A stretch of 64,000 nucleotides of DNA from Dipteris shenzhenensis (Eukaryota > Polypodiophyta > Polypodiopsida > Gleicheniales): assembly GCA_047967505.1 (NCBI GenBank), contig CM106540.1, one strand, 5' to 3'. This document shows positions 11,275-23,501 of the stretch, piece after piece. Each line of letters opens with the position of its first letter. The stretch's first letter is position 1. A program made the translations under genes and the position numbers. The notes beneath the pieces are model-generated. The model saw nothing but the letters and a program-made list of their open reading frames with translations. It searched no databases and was not told the origin of the DNA.

Positions 11275-11838
11275 CTCCATATCAAGAAGAATCATACCTC
11301 GCACTCTGGGGGGAGTCTCTAGGCCATGGTGCGCTAGAGATGGATCTCGTCATCTCTCCAAATGAGGTTTCGAGAGTAGATCTGGGATATGGATCTCGCA
11401 AGAGCTTTACTATTGGATTTCATGGTCGAGGTTCTAGATAGGACCTTGGCCCCTTCATCTTCAAAGTTTGTGCTAAGCCTTGGAAAGCTTGTGATTGGGG
11501 GATAGGCTTTGGAAAAGCCATGCAAATCCCCTGACAGCCTTGGATCACTCCTAGGTCTAGCGCTAGATTTGTGCATGACAAGAAGGGGGAAGACGATTCA
11601 CTATAGATCTTCTTTTACAAGGTTGAATCCTTGCAAGCTGTTTAGGGTATTTTCTGGAAATCTTTTTCCATGAAGGCTATGGGACTAGTTCATGCCTATA
11701 GGGCAACCAAAAAGGGATTTGATAGACCTAGACATCAGCCTGTTGATAATACAAGTCTAGGGAGTAGTTTCGGTTGGGCTGTTCTCTCTCAAATTCTAGA
11801 GAAGAAGAGGGCCATATGTGATTAGGCTTCTAGCTGAT

Positions 11839-13048
11839 GCAAGAAGGGTGTTTTTCCCTAGTATTGTGGGCACATGAGATGCATAAAGACCTAATCCTAA
11901 AGGTAAATGAAGGGTCTAGATCGTTTATCTCTATGGGTCTACTTTGAGCTTGTGCTAGATGATAAGGCTTTTTAACTTCTTGAGGATTCACGATTCAATC
12001 GCAAGTTAGGAAGCACGGACCTAAATTTGCAAGTCCTATTTTGGAAGCCCTGGATTGTGTTTAAAGCATTCTCTATTATGGGAAATCGCTTTTTATATCC
12101 CCTCAGCAATTTCGGGACTTGCTTTGTTTGAAAAAGCAAGAGCTATATTTGCGCTAAATAAAGCAAGACGAAAGATGTTATCGGCCTACTAGATGAGCGG
12201 GGCTCGATAAAGAAGAAAAGGGGTCCGAATCTTGCATCATTGGCCTTTGGGATGAGCAGTGCCTGAGGTTGATCAACCCCTTCGTATATAATTGTTTTAT
12301 ATAGCATGCCACTAAGATTAAAGCTTATGAGCTTTATTTGGCACGCCTACTTGTATGGCTCACCTGATTTTAGACGAAGGATTGAGGGGCCCTATTTTTG
12401 TGTGATGGTTTGAGTAAGGGAGGAGCCCTAGTTATGTGCGTGGGCAAGAAGGGTGTTTTTCCCTAGTATTGTGGGCACCTGAGATGCATAAAGACCTAAT
12501 CCTAAAGGTGAATGAAGGGTCTAGATCGTTTATCTCTATGGGTCTACTTTGAGCTTGCGCTGGATGATAAGGCTTTTTAACTTCTTGAGGATTCAGGATT
12601 CAATCGCAAGTTAGGAAGCAGGGACCTAAATTTGCAAGTCCTATTTCGGAAGCCCTGGATTGTGTTTAAAGCATTCTCTATTATGGGAAATCGCTTTTTA
12701 TATCCCCTCAGCAATTTCGGGGCTTTCTTTGTTTGAAAAAGCAAGAGCTATATTTGCGCTAAATAAAGCAAGACGAAAGACGTTATCAGCCTGCTAGATG
12801 AGCGGGGCTCGATAAAGAAGAAAAGGGGTCATAATCTTGCATGATTGGCCTTTGGGATGACCAGCGCCTGAGGTTGATCAACCCCTTCGTATATAATTGT
12901 TTTATATAGCATGCGACTAAGATTAAAGCTTATGAGCTTTACTTGGCACGCCTGCTTGTATGGCTCACCTGATTTTAGACGAAGGATTGAGGGGCTCTAT
13001 TTTTGTGTGATGGTTTGAGTAAGGGAGGAGCCCTAGTTATGTGCATGG
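11839..13048 (+). repeat. 605-bp tandem duplication in the element interior
   Basis: 11839-12443 and 12444-13048 are two adjacent copies starting gcaagaagggtgtttttccc. They differ at only a few positions, so the duplication is younger than the LTR divergence suggests for the whole element. No protein is evident across it. Confidence 0.93.
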
Positions 13049-14404
13049 GCACTTGGGCAGTAGAAATCACACGGGCAGCAGATATCTCTCTCCTGCCAAC
13101 TCAACCGGCTTTGGGCACTCGGGTTTTTCGCTCCCTTCAAGCTGAGGACTGTCGATGCCTTGCAGCTTTGTTCCGGTGTGCTTGCGAAGGACTTCTCCTT
13201 ATGCAGCCGCACTATCTTCTACAGATCGCAAATTGTTTATTGCCTGAATTTTCCTTGCCTATCAGTGGAAGGTTACCTTTTGTAAGGTTGACTTCATGCA
13301 AGGGAAAGTAGTAATCAAACGCCCTCTCTTGATCAATGCTTCATGGAGATTTATGACAAAGTTCAGCCGGAGTTGACACCTCGACAACCAGACGTAATTC
13401 TTCGAGATCTAGAAAGCATGGAGGGGGAGCTATGGAGAGCTATGGAATATTACAAGGTTCCACCCTTTGGACACGCCATAGCGAAAGAAGCTCCGCATTG
13501 TAGGAGAGAAGCCTATCAAAGGCACCTCCACTTTATTCAGCCCTGAACCTCCACTCCGTCCTTTGTGAAGACAATTTTTGAGGTCTTCTATTTGTAATCA
13601 TCCACCATTTTGTTTTGAAACCGTAGGTGGAAAGAATTTTATTGATTTCGTTAAACCACCATCTTATAACTTAAGGGTGGAATAGAGCATAGTATATTTG
13701 CTCTACTTTTGTAATGGTCTATCTTGGTATGCCACAAATATTTATAGACGATTACTTTTGTCCATGTTTGATGCTGCCTGCATTAAAAGTTCTAATTGTT
13801 TCTTTTGAATGGAAACTTTTGTGCTATTTCCATTGCTTTTGAATATTATATGCGTTCCAAATTAAAAGCTGTTATTGAGATCAACTTGTATCCCTAACCT
13901 AAATCATTCTATGCTCTTAAAACCTGTTTAGACCCATGTCTCCCTAACGACAGCCGGATTGGCTGGGGTTGTGTAGTATGGGATGTGCAGTCTTACCTGG
14001 GATTGACTAAGGCTAGTGGGTTTAATACAAGGCACAATGAATGAATTGATTAGTCAAATATTCGACTAACTAGCCATGGGTTTTGCAAGCAATGAAGGTT
14101 GGACAACCTGCTGTTTTGAAGGAATACTGTGTGGTTGATCATGTTGCTTGTTTTGTGGCCACCTAGAGGAACAAAGGAGTCTCATACGCTTTGAGGATTG
14201 GTTGTACTAGACAATTTTTTCGAACTAGTTAGGATCAATGAATCATTGACAGAGAGGCCATCTGATTCGCTAAAAGATCATTGACAATCTATTTTCTATA
14301 TTGGCAATGAAGCCTTGCATTTGAGTTATTCCACGTTGATGGGAACAGGATTATGTTCATGGGGGATTGTTTGTTTTCAACATCAGGACCAGAATTGGAA
14401 CATC
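13049..14404 (+). other. Non-coding interior of the LARD-like element
   Basis: Contains a small unrecognised ORF (13343-13546, 67 codons, acidic N-terminal half) and another in 13003-13311. Neither resembles a retrotransposon domain. Confidence 0.4.
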
Positions 14405-14416
14405 GCTTTGATACCA
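14405..14416 (-). other. Primer-site-like sequence of a nested minus-strand element
   Basis: The minus strand reads TGGTATCAAAGC, one base off the usual tRNA-Met site, directly inside a possible LTR end (CAAACA; plus strand tgtttgag from 14417). This suggests an older LTR element lying inside the interior. Its far end was not found. Confidence 0.4.
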
Positions 14417-16060
14417 TGTTTGAGTTCAGAGAATGCATACACAACGTAGAGCGTAGGGAGACATGGGTGATAGCGTGAATAGATAAGTGATTGGGTTACT
14501 TGAATAGGCATTACATATAGTTCTAGATTGATAAGATCTCAGTTAGGCATCTATCAAAATCAGTAATGTTACTGTGACATAGATCTTCATTTTGAGCCTG
14601 ATTGGGCTGTGTTTATATAGACCTACTTTCTATTTTCTCTCTCCTTTGCATGACCTATTCTTGGTAAATTCCTCTCACAGACAAGTTGACAATCGATGGG
14701 AAACCAGGGAAGTCTATGTCTACACTTGGCGAAGAAAGATAGGCCATTTATCACACAAACCCTGCACATGGGCTGGTTTCAAAGGCCTTGTGGAGGAGAG
14801 GAGAAATCCTAGGGTTGAAGCCCTATAATGCCTCACATGTGCAAACTCAAGATCCCTATAAAATTCTGGAAGAAAGGAAATGCACTAAGCCAGATGTAGC
14901 AGCCATGATCAGAATGACATGCGGTTGTTTTCACTCATTCAAGCCAGCAAGATGCAATGCAAAGACAGCTCATTGAAGCTGCCTTGAGACCATACGGAAC
15001 AACTTCCAATGTAGGGGGACTGACAGCAAGGCACAGAGTGGATGTGCAAATATAAGAAGTGCATCCAAAGTCTAGGTGATTGTGCAGCTTCTTAGTGGAG
15101 CCTGTTACGAGTGATCAGCATTCATAACTGTATCATTGGGTGAGACCTGTTAATGCTTGATATCCTGAAGTGAGGATTCACTTGCATAGTGTCAAGCTGA
15201 CAAAGGAACTCAGCAAGCTGATCTTGTGCTTGGCTTCAGCACGAGAAGGGAACACAATCTAAGGCTCTATGTTCCTATGAACACACAGAGATTTTGGGTT
15301 CTCAAACAGTTAATTCGTAATTATTAGAGAAGCAATACAAGAAGAACAATCCTTGGAATGAGGATTTCTTCTGCTGGCTTATAGGAAAACTCTGAATAGA
15401 GTTATCCTTATGGACAAGGTTTTGAGATGTTGGATGACATCACTCAGCCCAGTGGATACTTAGCTGAATTTCCACCTGCACCTCTCCCTCAAGGCCAAGG
15501 TTATAAAAGACATGTCTGGGATCCCTTTATAAGAGAGAGGGAGAGAACATAAAATCTGAGAAATGATTTTCTGGAATCTCTTAGGAGATTCAGTAGACCT
15601 TAACTTGAACTTGGATCCTACCAAGGTCTACACCATAGATGACCCAAATACTAACATCCGGATGGGTGGTCTGCCAGTAGTATGGGATGTTGTAGATGCT
15701 ATTGTGGGTGCGTCAGACTGACTTAGTGGCGGGGAATTCAGAACCACTGCCAATGGGTCATCGAAGACTGCAGTTGACACAAGGTTCATATTTTGGTGAT
15801 GATGATCACCTGAGGAGTTTTGGATGGAAACTCCTGGTTGCCAGATTTAATGGAGTATCAGGCAGTTAGCCATTGGTGAGTAGGTGTGGCCAAACCTACC
15901 CAATGGGTTACCCTAATGAAACTGGGTGACGGATGACCCTAGACTTGCTGACAAGCGAGTGGGTCATTGTGGACTTTCGGATGGAAGGTTGTGGGCTGTA
16001 AATTTGTTAGGCTCGAGTTCATTTTCCTATCCTGATTTATACCAGTATAAGTCTTATTTT
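14417..16060 (+). other. Interior of the LARD-like element, right part
   Basis: Probably includes a degenerate minus-strand LTR starting at 14417 with a TATA-like tttatatag at about 14612. The rest is non-coding on both strands apart from short unrecognised ORFs (14592-14828, 14788-14976). Confidence 0.35.
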
Positions 16061-16073
16061 AAGGAAAGGAGAA
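16061..16073 (+). other. Polypurine tract
   Basis: AAGGAAAGGAGAA directly before the 3' LTR; plus-strand DNA priming site. Confidence 0.88.
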
Positions 16074-16738
16074 TGTTACATCCCCACTAGGATGTAACCA
16101 GCTACAGGTTCGTAAACCCTAAAAATGAGACTGACTTGGTCTTGGATTAGACCTGGGGAACTAAGGGTTAGGATTAACCTAAGGATAGACCTACGCTAGC
16201 AATAGAGAGGTCTAGATCACTAGAAGTGAGCTAGCTTGCTATACTTGGCAGTGGAATGCTAGCCAAGTCAGGGTAAGCCAAATTGGGCTGAGGCTTGACT
16301 ATAAAGCAAGGCACGCTTCCTTTAGAGTAGCCTAGCTAAGAATAGGACTAAAACCAATTAAAGCAGGATACCTAGCCTATAAGTATAGCCTAAGCGCTCA
16401 TTATAGGGGGTCTTGAGGATCTGAACCTCAGAGACCAGGACTTGTTGGCCAGAGAGCAGCAGCTAGGGAAAAGGGCTTGTGGTATGGGATGCAAGTCTGG
16501 ACTCTGAGGCTCGCTGGTTCTCTCCAAGTGGTTTGGGCCTCTAGCTCCGGGGTGGCTGGGATGAGCCTACATCTGGGAGATGAGCTACTTGCACCAACCC
16601 TTATGGGGGGCGGATGCCCTGACCCGGTTGGATTGTTTGCAGGCTTAGCTTGTGTTCAGTTTAGGTCTCTGATAATGGAGCAGTTCAGATTACCTCACCA
16701 GGGTATAGGGTTAAGTAGATCTGGCGAGGGTTGTTACA
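16074..16738 (+). repeat. 3' LTR of the LARD-like element
   Basis: Starts TGTTACATCC and ends GGGTTGTTACA. The target duplication ccctt follows directly. Confidence 0.92.
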
Positions 16739-16915
16739 CCCTTACCCTCTCCTCCACTCATTCTCTCTCCCTCAGCCTTACCTTCTCTCCCTTCAGCCCC
16801 TTCCTTCTCTCCCTCAGCCCCAGCCCCCTCTTCTCTCCCTTCAGTCCCTCTCCCTCTCTCAACCCCTCCTCTCCCCCTCTCTACTCCCGGCCTCTCTGCT
16901 CACTCAAAAACTCCC
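16739..16915 (+). repeat. Pyrimidine-rich tract, right half
   Basis: Continuation of the tract at 10186-10571, with CTCTCCCTCAGCC-type units, beginning with the duplicated ccctt. Confidence 0.85.
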
Positions 16916-17149
16916 TTAAGGGTCGGATGGAGCGCATTTGAGTCGGCCTCTCCGGCCTAATTGATGAATGGATACCCATTCAGGCAATCAACATCCGCTT
17001 TCACCATCCGCGAAACTTGTTATTTTTTCACAAGACAATTGTAGCAGCTCAAGAAAGACCCTAAGATTGAGTGTTCCATTTCACTTTTCGCTCATATCCA
17101 TGTGTCCCATCCTTCCAAATTATAGGCCAGGACTGGATGCTTTCTATGT

Positions 17150-18395
17150 TACCTGAAGATCTCGCAAGTCACCTTACAGATGTTCGCTTGCTTTGACAAG
17201 GTTTCCTCCAGGTGGCCTTTGACTCTCCGGATCAGCAGCTACAGTGCTCAAGGCCAGTCCCTTGGCACTTCGTTCTAGGAGGATTTTCTTGATGCCCTTT
17301 TCCTTGGGTTTTGATCTTGTGGAGGAGGATAGCCGGGTCACTTCTCTTTTCATTAGGTTCCCCGGCCTCTCACAAATGTACGATCGACTCCTTGCATCTT
17401 CTGGAGCCGTGTTTGGTTTGGTCACAGAGATACCTCCCCTCCCTAGCATGCCCTCATCGGAAGCAGAGGCAATCAAGTCTGATGGGTGCTGCGAGTTAGG
17501 GTCATTGTTTTTAACCCAATGTGACGGATGACCACATCATGCTTCCGTGTCATGATGGCTCATTCTTCATACAAAGAGTCGAGATTACAGGGAGACAAGA
17601 CCATTGTAGGATCTGTAGGATTCCTGGGCTTTTGCCAGAGATTGCCCAAGGAAAAAGAAAAGACCTAAAAGGTATTCTCGTGCAGCTCGGCCTCGTACAA
17701 CTACTTCGGCACCGACTGCACGTTCCGCACCTTCGACACGTGCTACCAGGCCTTCGACACACCGTCCTAGACCTTCGGCACCAGCCACTTGCCCAAGACT
17801 TTCAGTACCAACACGCCCTAGACCTTCAACACATCCTCCTTTTATCCCCCATTGGGTACCAGTGAGGGTTGTCGCTCCTACCTCACCATAGGAGGATGCC
17901 ACTAGTGCCATGGACCATTCTTCTTTGCAAGCAGGGGACATCCCTGTCATAGTTTCAGGTGTTGATGCAGTCACCCCTGTCCCCCCAGTTGCAAAGCAGG
18001 AGGGGTTACCCACTCATGATTTACCCGTGGATAGAGTCACAGCTGACACTCATGCTGATATTCAGTCCCCTGACTTTCCACCTGAGCAGCCCCCTTCTTC
18101 TTCGCCTCGTTGTGTTACCTCTTTCAATAGAGGTAAGGGGGCTATCTCTTCCACACCAATGAGTGCAGGAATTCTTCGCACTCCGGCTCCAAACATGATT
18201 CACAGGAACTCTTTTGCAACTCTCGCAGAGATGGCAAAGTTTGATATGGAAGAGGAGTTTGTTCCCTCCACTTTAGGGGAGGCTATTATCAAGACTCCTA
18301 TTGACAAAGCCTCCCCCTCTGCAGGTGTGGGGGTCCTTTCTCCCATTGCTTTTCCTCCACTTGATAAACTTGTAAAGAAATTACATGTTTAGTAG
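17150..18395 (+). pseudogene. LINE ORF1-like remnant (gag-like RNA-binding protein)
   Basis: A broken plus-strand coding region. The first part resembles the RNA-binding half of plant LINE ORF1 proteins (ASHLTDVRLL, QGFLQVAFDSP), followed by a degenerate zinc-knuckle-like segment (HCRICRIPG, about 17600). The part at 17910-18392 is open for 160 codons, rich in Pro/Ser/Thr and ends KLVKKLHV before a stop. It is interrupted by stops and frame changes. The assignment rests on general pattern and on the same-strand LINE ORF2 fragment about 340 bp downstream. It may be an unrelated retroelement protein. Confidence 0.45.
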
Positions 18396-18734
18396 TTATT
18401 AGCTATATAGGTTACAAAAAAATAGTAAAAAATATAGATGGTTTTGAAAGCAAGTATCTATGTGCCAGTGGTGCCGACTTGTAACCCCTCGCATATGGAC
18501 ACATAATATCTTTGAACCATGTGCCAGATGGTGGTCCGCATATGCCGACCCGTAACTACTCGCACATGGATGCGAAATAGTAAATGATATATTACATTTT
18601 ATATGTACTTATTAGAAAGATAAAAAAACTTGGCTTTCGCCGATTGTGGCTCGCATTCGTCAGCTAATAACAACCCATTGAAAGTCTAGCTGGTTGTGTA
18701 GCTCGCAATTGAAAACTTGTTTACATTTGCAGCC
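18396..18734. other. Non-coding stretch with a repeated motif
   Basis: Between the ORF1-like and ORF2-like remnants. The phrase gtgcca..tggtg..ccgacttgtaac..cgcatatgga occurs twice in diverged form (about 18455-18500 and 18520-18575). No gene was seen. Confidence 0.4.
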
Positions 18735-19535
18735 CAATACTTAAAGATCCCATTCACGATTCGCAGACGGGCTTTGTACATGGCACAAGGATATTTGATA
18801 ACATCTTCTCATTTTGGGAGGCTTCTGAGTGGGCCATGCGAAGTGGCAAAAGATTGGCCATTCTACTCCTAGATTTTGAGAAAGCCTATGACAGGTTAGA
18901 TTGGGGCTTTTTGGAGGGAACCCTTCTTCGTTTTTGGATTCACAGATGCTTGGATTAGATGGGTCTCCGGTCTTTATAGATCAGCAGCCAGGTACTTATT
19001 GGAGGAGTCAGGGGAGACAGGCTTCAGATCTCTAGATCAGTCCGTCAGAGATGCCCTTTAGCCCCCTTTCTTTTTTGGTTAGTGGCTGAAGCTATGAGTA
19101 TCTATATTAGATCTCAAGCTGATATTGTTAGGCTGAGACCACCATTGAGGCATGAAGATGAGCTCCTGGACAGTGAGCTGGCTAAAGACACGGCTGTTTT
19201 CACGCCACAGACGCTCAGTTCTTTCAGTTAAGCCTTGGATTTGTTTTGCATGGCAGCAGGGGAACATATAAATTGACAAAAATCCAATGGCTTTTGGATC
19301 AGCGATGAGGACACTCCAGATTGGGGAGCTGATATTGGTTTCACTTGGATTCAGAGGAGTGTCTCCGTCAGGTATTTCAAATGCCAAGTAGGTGTGGGCA
19401 TCTCTTCTGCGCAGCAGTTTTCTCCTGTGATGGAGAGCATAAGGAGGAAACTCCTCTTCTGGAGTTCGGCCAAACTTGACTTGGCGTCTAGGGTCGTGGT
19501 GGTCAACCAAGTGTTATTGGCCACTAACTAGTTCG
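18735..19535 (+). pseudogene. LINE ORF2 reverse transcriptase fragment
   Basis: Contains the RT segments DSQTGFVHGTRIFDNI, LLLDFEKAYDRLDW (with the first catalytic Asp) and SVRQ/DAL followed by the expected PLAPF-like stretch, then downstream WIQRSVSVRYFKCQVGVGIS, RRKLLFWSSAKL and RVVVVNQVLLAT, all typical of plant LINE ORF2. Frameshifts and stops occur near 18950, 19060 and 19230. The YxDD block and the endonuclease are missing, so it is dead. Confidence 0.85.
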
Positions 19536-19559
19536 TTTGTTCTTGCTAGCGTCGATCCA

Positions 19560-20563
19560 GAGATTGTATCAGTCAGCTCATGAATCTTGAACTGTTCAAC
19601 CCAACCACCCTGAAAGACCTCACTGAATTGGCTGATATTGCTGAGAGGAAATTGAATCCTCATAAACCTTTCAATAAAGGAAAGAGAAATCTATTGTACA
19701 AAATGTTAACAGCCAATCATGTCCTATTGGATGGATACCATTTCCTTCCATGACTAACGATAAGAAGTAAAAGCTAATTAAGGAGGGTAAATGTTTTGGA
19801 TGTAAGAAATATAAGCCAGGGCATCCATGACATAAATGCCCTTATTCTATTAGCAAAAATTGCCAAGACCAATTCTGTAAAAGAGAAAGGCAAAGCATCC
19901 AAGCAAAAGGGTGAGGCTTCTACCTCCTCATCCCAGGACTCTACGGTGAACACAGAACCAAGAGTAAATGCTATCCATTCAGCCAACACTGGTGTATGGA
20001 TGTGTAAACTGAATAGAGAGTAGGTATATTCATTGTAGAGTATGGATAGACAATAAAGAATTTTCTCCTCCATGTAGAACATCTTATAGGATGAATAGGG
20101 CTGAAATAGAAGAGTTCGGAAGGAGATTGAAGGTCTATGGTTTCTATAGACTAAGTAGTTCTCCATCACAAAATCAACCATAGCCAAGGTATACCTAGTT
20201 CAATAAAACATTTGGGTGAGAGAATCGTTTAATACTGACCAGCTCTTGAGAGTATGTTTCAGCTTGTTGAGCAGGTTATTATGAAGGGATTTCAGCATCT
20301 TGGTATTGAGAAGAGGATTCTAAAAATGAAGAGATATTGAAGAGGCACTGCAGTGGTACTTCTGCATTTTGGATATTCAGCATCAGGAGGAACCAGAACT
20401 TGAAGATGAGACTTAGGTTCTGATTCAAAAGAGACCGTGTACTATCAAGAGAAGACTATTTGAAAATTATGAAGAGGAGATGCAAATGCAGAAATAAAGA
20501 GAAAAGCATAAGCAACAAGAGAGGATTCAGAAGACGACTTCTACCCATTCAAGCAAGAGGGAG
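19560..20563 (+). pseudogene. Ty3/gypsy gag remnant
   Basis: Plus-strand gag-like segment with LELFNPTTLKDLTELADIAE, followed by a zinc knuckle CFGCKKYKPGHP*HKC (about 19793-19845) with an in-frame stop inside the knuckle. Most of pol is absent. The tail (20410-20560) is Lys/Glu-rich. It leads into a polypurine tract at 20551-20563 (aagcaagagggag) and the LTR at 20564. Confidence 0.65.
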
Positions 20564-20912
20564 TGTCATGACAGGAGAAATCACTAATCCGTGATTCATA
20601 GACATTAGAACATTATTATAGATTATACGCCAATGTTGTAACATGTATTTGTATTTATGATGGATACCAACCGAATCGTTATGGCGGTGGGTCATCTAAG
20701 TAGATAAGACTAGTCGAGCTGGAGCCACTGCTTTAGACGGCATCAAATTTTGACATGTGACACTTACTTTATTAATAAAGATGTGCACCCACGTGTCTAG
20801 GTAATCTCAGGTAGCATTCTCTCTATTCACCTTGCATTCATCCGCCATATCTCTCCAACCTTGCATGTAGGTTGAAAAGATAAACAAGTACTCTCACGAG
20901 GGCGCTCTTTCC
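20564..20912 (+). mobile_element. Probable 3' LTR of the Ty3/gypsy remnant
   Basis: Starts TGTCATGACAGGAG directly after a purine tract. The right border was not determined and is nominal. Confidence 0.45.
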
Positions 20913-22410
20913 TCATTGGAGGGCCAATTGGCATTCAAATCCTGCATGCATTGCACACATTCGCATTCTCGAGAGTCTTGGTTCTTCACAAATTATATGT
21001 TCCATTGGGGAGCACTTATAGCCAAACTCCCCCCTCCATCGACATAGCCCTCTAGCTGGAAGACTAGGAAGAACCCACATAGTTTGGCCAACCCGGTGGT
21101 GACATGTAGCACCAAAACCACTTTTAAGTAATTCTTGTAGAACAAAATAGGGGCACGTGGGTATCTGGCTAGGCAACACCATAACACAAGCAATGGTTAT
21201 TAATGTAGGGATAAATATCAATATCAAGACTTGGATATTTACTTCCTCACAATTGTTGGTTATCCCATTGAGCAATGCTTCAACTAGAGATCCCAAGAGA
21301 GTGTCCACCACTCTCCGTGCTTCACTCTACGCAGGTCTTTTGATCATATTTTATAGAAGTTCACTTTGTTGCCCAAAAAAAAAAAAGCGTAGTGACTCAA
21401 CGGGATTGGTGACATCAAGCAACCTTGTTTGTCTGCTCTGTCCATCCTCCTCCTAAATGACTCTCCCTTTGGAGTGCCACCACGTCCTAGATAAGTCTAC
21501 CTACGTATCTATATCTTCTGAAATCTCCAGGTCCAGTGAGAGTGAGGGCGCACTGCAAAACACTTTCTTGAATTCTCCAAAGCAACAATACACCCTCTAA
21601 TGTCTTGCATAGCTTCTCCAGGATCACCCTAAGACTGAAACTATGGTCTAGTGTAGAGTAGTTGCTACAAAAACCTGAGTGCCTACCTGCTCTATCTTGT
21701 TGAATCTGCCATGTCACTAACGCCTCTCAAAAGCCATGTAGTACACCTTGATTATAATGTGGCAAATCATCACCGTGGTACTTGTTCAAATCCATGCACA
21801 CATTGAGGATGGTTACCATTGAATTTTCTGTCCAGAATAGAGGGAAACTATAGCAAATTGTGTACTTTGGAAAGTTGGGCCAAGATGGGAACCAATGTCT
21901 TCCAGCCTTGTACCCTGTCACCTGATTTCGACCACGCCTACCTGTCATTCACCATATCCATTGATCATCTACCCAAATCACCTGTTCCCGTGCCCACCAC
22001 AACGTGAGACCTATACTAGATTCTTTTCCCCCATGATCTAGACAACACCAATATGCCTACTTTTGTGGCACAACATATGTGACCTCCCTTCTCTTCAACA
22101 AATCTGTATCCCTCATAAAACCCCTATAGACTACCAACTAGAGTCCTTCACCTACAAAACTTAGATTTACCAGGATATTGCCAACTGGAAGTGTTTCCCA
22201 AAAGGACTAGTATGATGAGGAGTGCAAATCCTTGCATTGCAAAGTTCTTAAAGAGGACTAAGCGCTTCTATCTACTGGACAAAAACTGGGGTTACCAACA
22301 TGTCGCTGAGAGGCAGGGGACCCGATGAGGCAATTCACTACTACAATTATCCGTGTCTGCACATGACTACACGTATGTTCACCTGCACTTGTGCACATAT
22401 GTGAAAGGAG
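20913..22410. other. PGM intron sequence, no gene seen
   Basis: Non-coding or unrecognised on both strands. Includes an A-rich run near 21377. The small ORFs show no known domain. Confidence 0.45.
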
Positions 22411-22413
22411 TCG

Positions 22414-22448
<35 letters not shown>

Positions 22449-22464
22449 CGGGGGGGGGGGGGGC
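22411..22464 (+). repeat. (GA)n microsatellite followed by a G run
   Basis: About 17 GA units, then a run of about 16 G broken by one C. Confidence 0.95.
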
Positions 22465-23021
22465 TCAAACAGTCGGCAACCTGCAACCCCTTTAGGGATT
22501 CCTAATGTGCTTTTGCATGCTGGCTACCTGCTAGCTCTCGGGATGAAAATAGGTGCACAGGACAGGCAGAATAGAACCGTGAAGCCAACAGCAGGTTGAG
22601 GGTGTCTTTTCAACGACCGCCTTGAACACATTCGAGGCATTTCAAAAGGCGGGCTTTCAAGCACCTCACATGCATATGTTGGTATTAGCAAGCTTCAACC
22701 AACTCGATGCTGGAGAGGACCTGAGGTCCCAATCTACTGGAGAGGAAAGCCCTGCACTTGAAAGCCAAATAGCAAGGATTTGGTATGCTTCATGACTGAT
22801 TGGGACCAACGACAGGGTAGAAACCAAAAGCGTACGCATGGCACATGTTATTAATACAGAATTGTTTAGGCACACACTGAAACAAAATTAATTGCTCCAC
22901 ATAATCAGGCAGAAACCAAATGGATGTTAGTTTCCAAGACGAGAAAGCCAGCTGCGACAAGATTTTCATACAACCATAGACTGATTTGAAGGCATCAGAA
23001 GTTTGGGACAAGGAGCACTAC
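22465..23021. other. PGM intron sequence upstream of exon 6, no gene seen
   Basis: Follows the exon 5 donor on the minus strand. No coding segment recognised. Confidence 0.5.
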
Positions 23022-23084
23022 CTCATGTGGACCACCTGGGTTATGACTTGCAGTCAGAATGAAGGCTCCATAGGCTTTCTCACC
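23022..23084 (-). CDS. PGM: PGM exon 5 with the catalytic serine
   Basis: Residues 107-127, GEKAYGAFILTASHNPGGPH then E. TASHNPGG is the active-site signature of the alpha-D-phosphohexomutase family. Ser119 is the residue that carries the phosphate (Ser116 in rabbit PGM1). The acceptor is CATCAG and the donor GAG|GTAGTG. The following intron is 13,986 bp and contains a complete LTR retrotransposon. Confidence 0.96.
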
Positions 23085-23222
23085 CTGATGGAACAAGGAA
23101 ACTGGAAGAGTTAACTTGTCACGGTGTGCAAACAGCACACCAAAATGCAGTAAAATCTTCAGAATTAGGTGGTATGGAAATGACTCAGATGTAAACAAAT
23201 GTTAGCGCAGTCACCATCTTAC

Positions 23223-23336
23223 ATTGGGACCAACCCTGTTTCTAATAATTGCTGACACTGCTGGAGTTGACAGCAATCCATGTTGTCCAACCCAAACTTG
23301 TCGTACGCCATTTGCAGCAGCTATCTTTATTATGAT
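23223..23336 (-). CDS. PGM: PGM exon 4
   Basis: Residues 69-106, from [20 protein letters not shown] to RVGPN, phase 0 at both ends. It contains the family motif [12 protein letters not shown]. The acceptor is GATCTAG and the donor AAT|GTAAGA. A 138-bp intron separates it from exon 5. Confidence 0.95.
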
Positions 23337-23445
23337 CTAGAATATCATAACACAGTATCACTAAAAGTGCCATTCTTAATAACGCATCCCCAACAAATGT
23401 AAAATCATGGAAATTGACTGGTCAAATTCCCAACAAGTGAACCAC

Positions 23446-23501
23446 CTGAACAGCATCTTTTGAAAAATATCTTCCATCACCAGAGACAACAATGGTTGAC
23501 C
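23446..23501 (-). CDS. PGM: PGM exon 3
   Basis: Residues 51-68, STIVVSGDGRYFSKDAVQ, preceded by two bases completing Gly50. The acceptor is TATGCAG and the donor CAG|GTGGTT. This is the first part of PGM domain 1, the phosphoserine-bearing domain. A 109-bp intron follows. Confidence 0.95.

Larger units (their letters stand above)
10572..16738 (+). mobile_element. Complete LTR retrotransposon with non-coding interior (LARD-like)
   Basis: Two related LTRs (687 and 665 bp) start TGTTACATCC and end TTACA. A tRNA-Met primer site follows the left LTR and a purine tract precedes the right one. The 5-bp target duplication CCCTT is exact (10567-10571 and 16739-16743). The 4.8-kb interior has no recognisable gag, protease, reverse transcriptase or integrase and only short ORFs, so it would depend on enzymes from another element. 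It contains a 605-bp tandem duplication and what looks like a nested older LTR. Confidence 0.92.

Noticed and set aside
17585-18013. Minus-strand Gly/Val-rich ORF of 142 codons
   Set aside because: Antisense shadow of the LINE ORF1-like region; no domain and biased composition.
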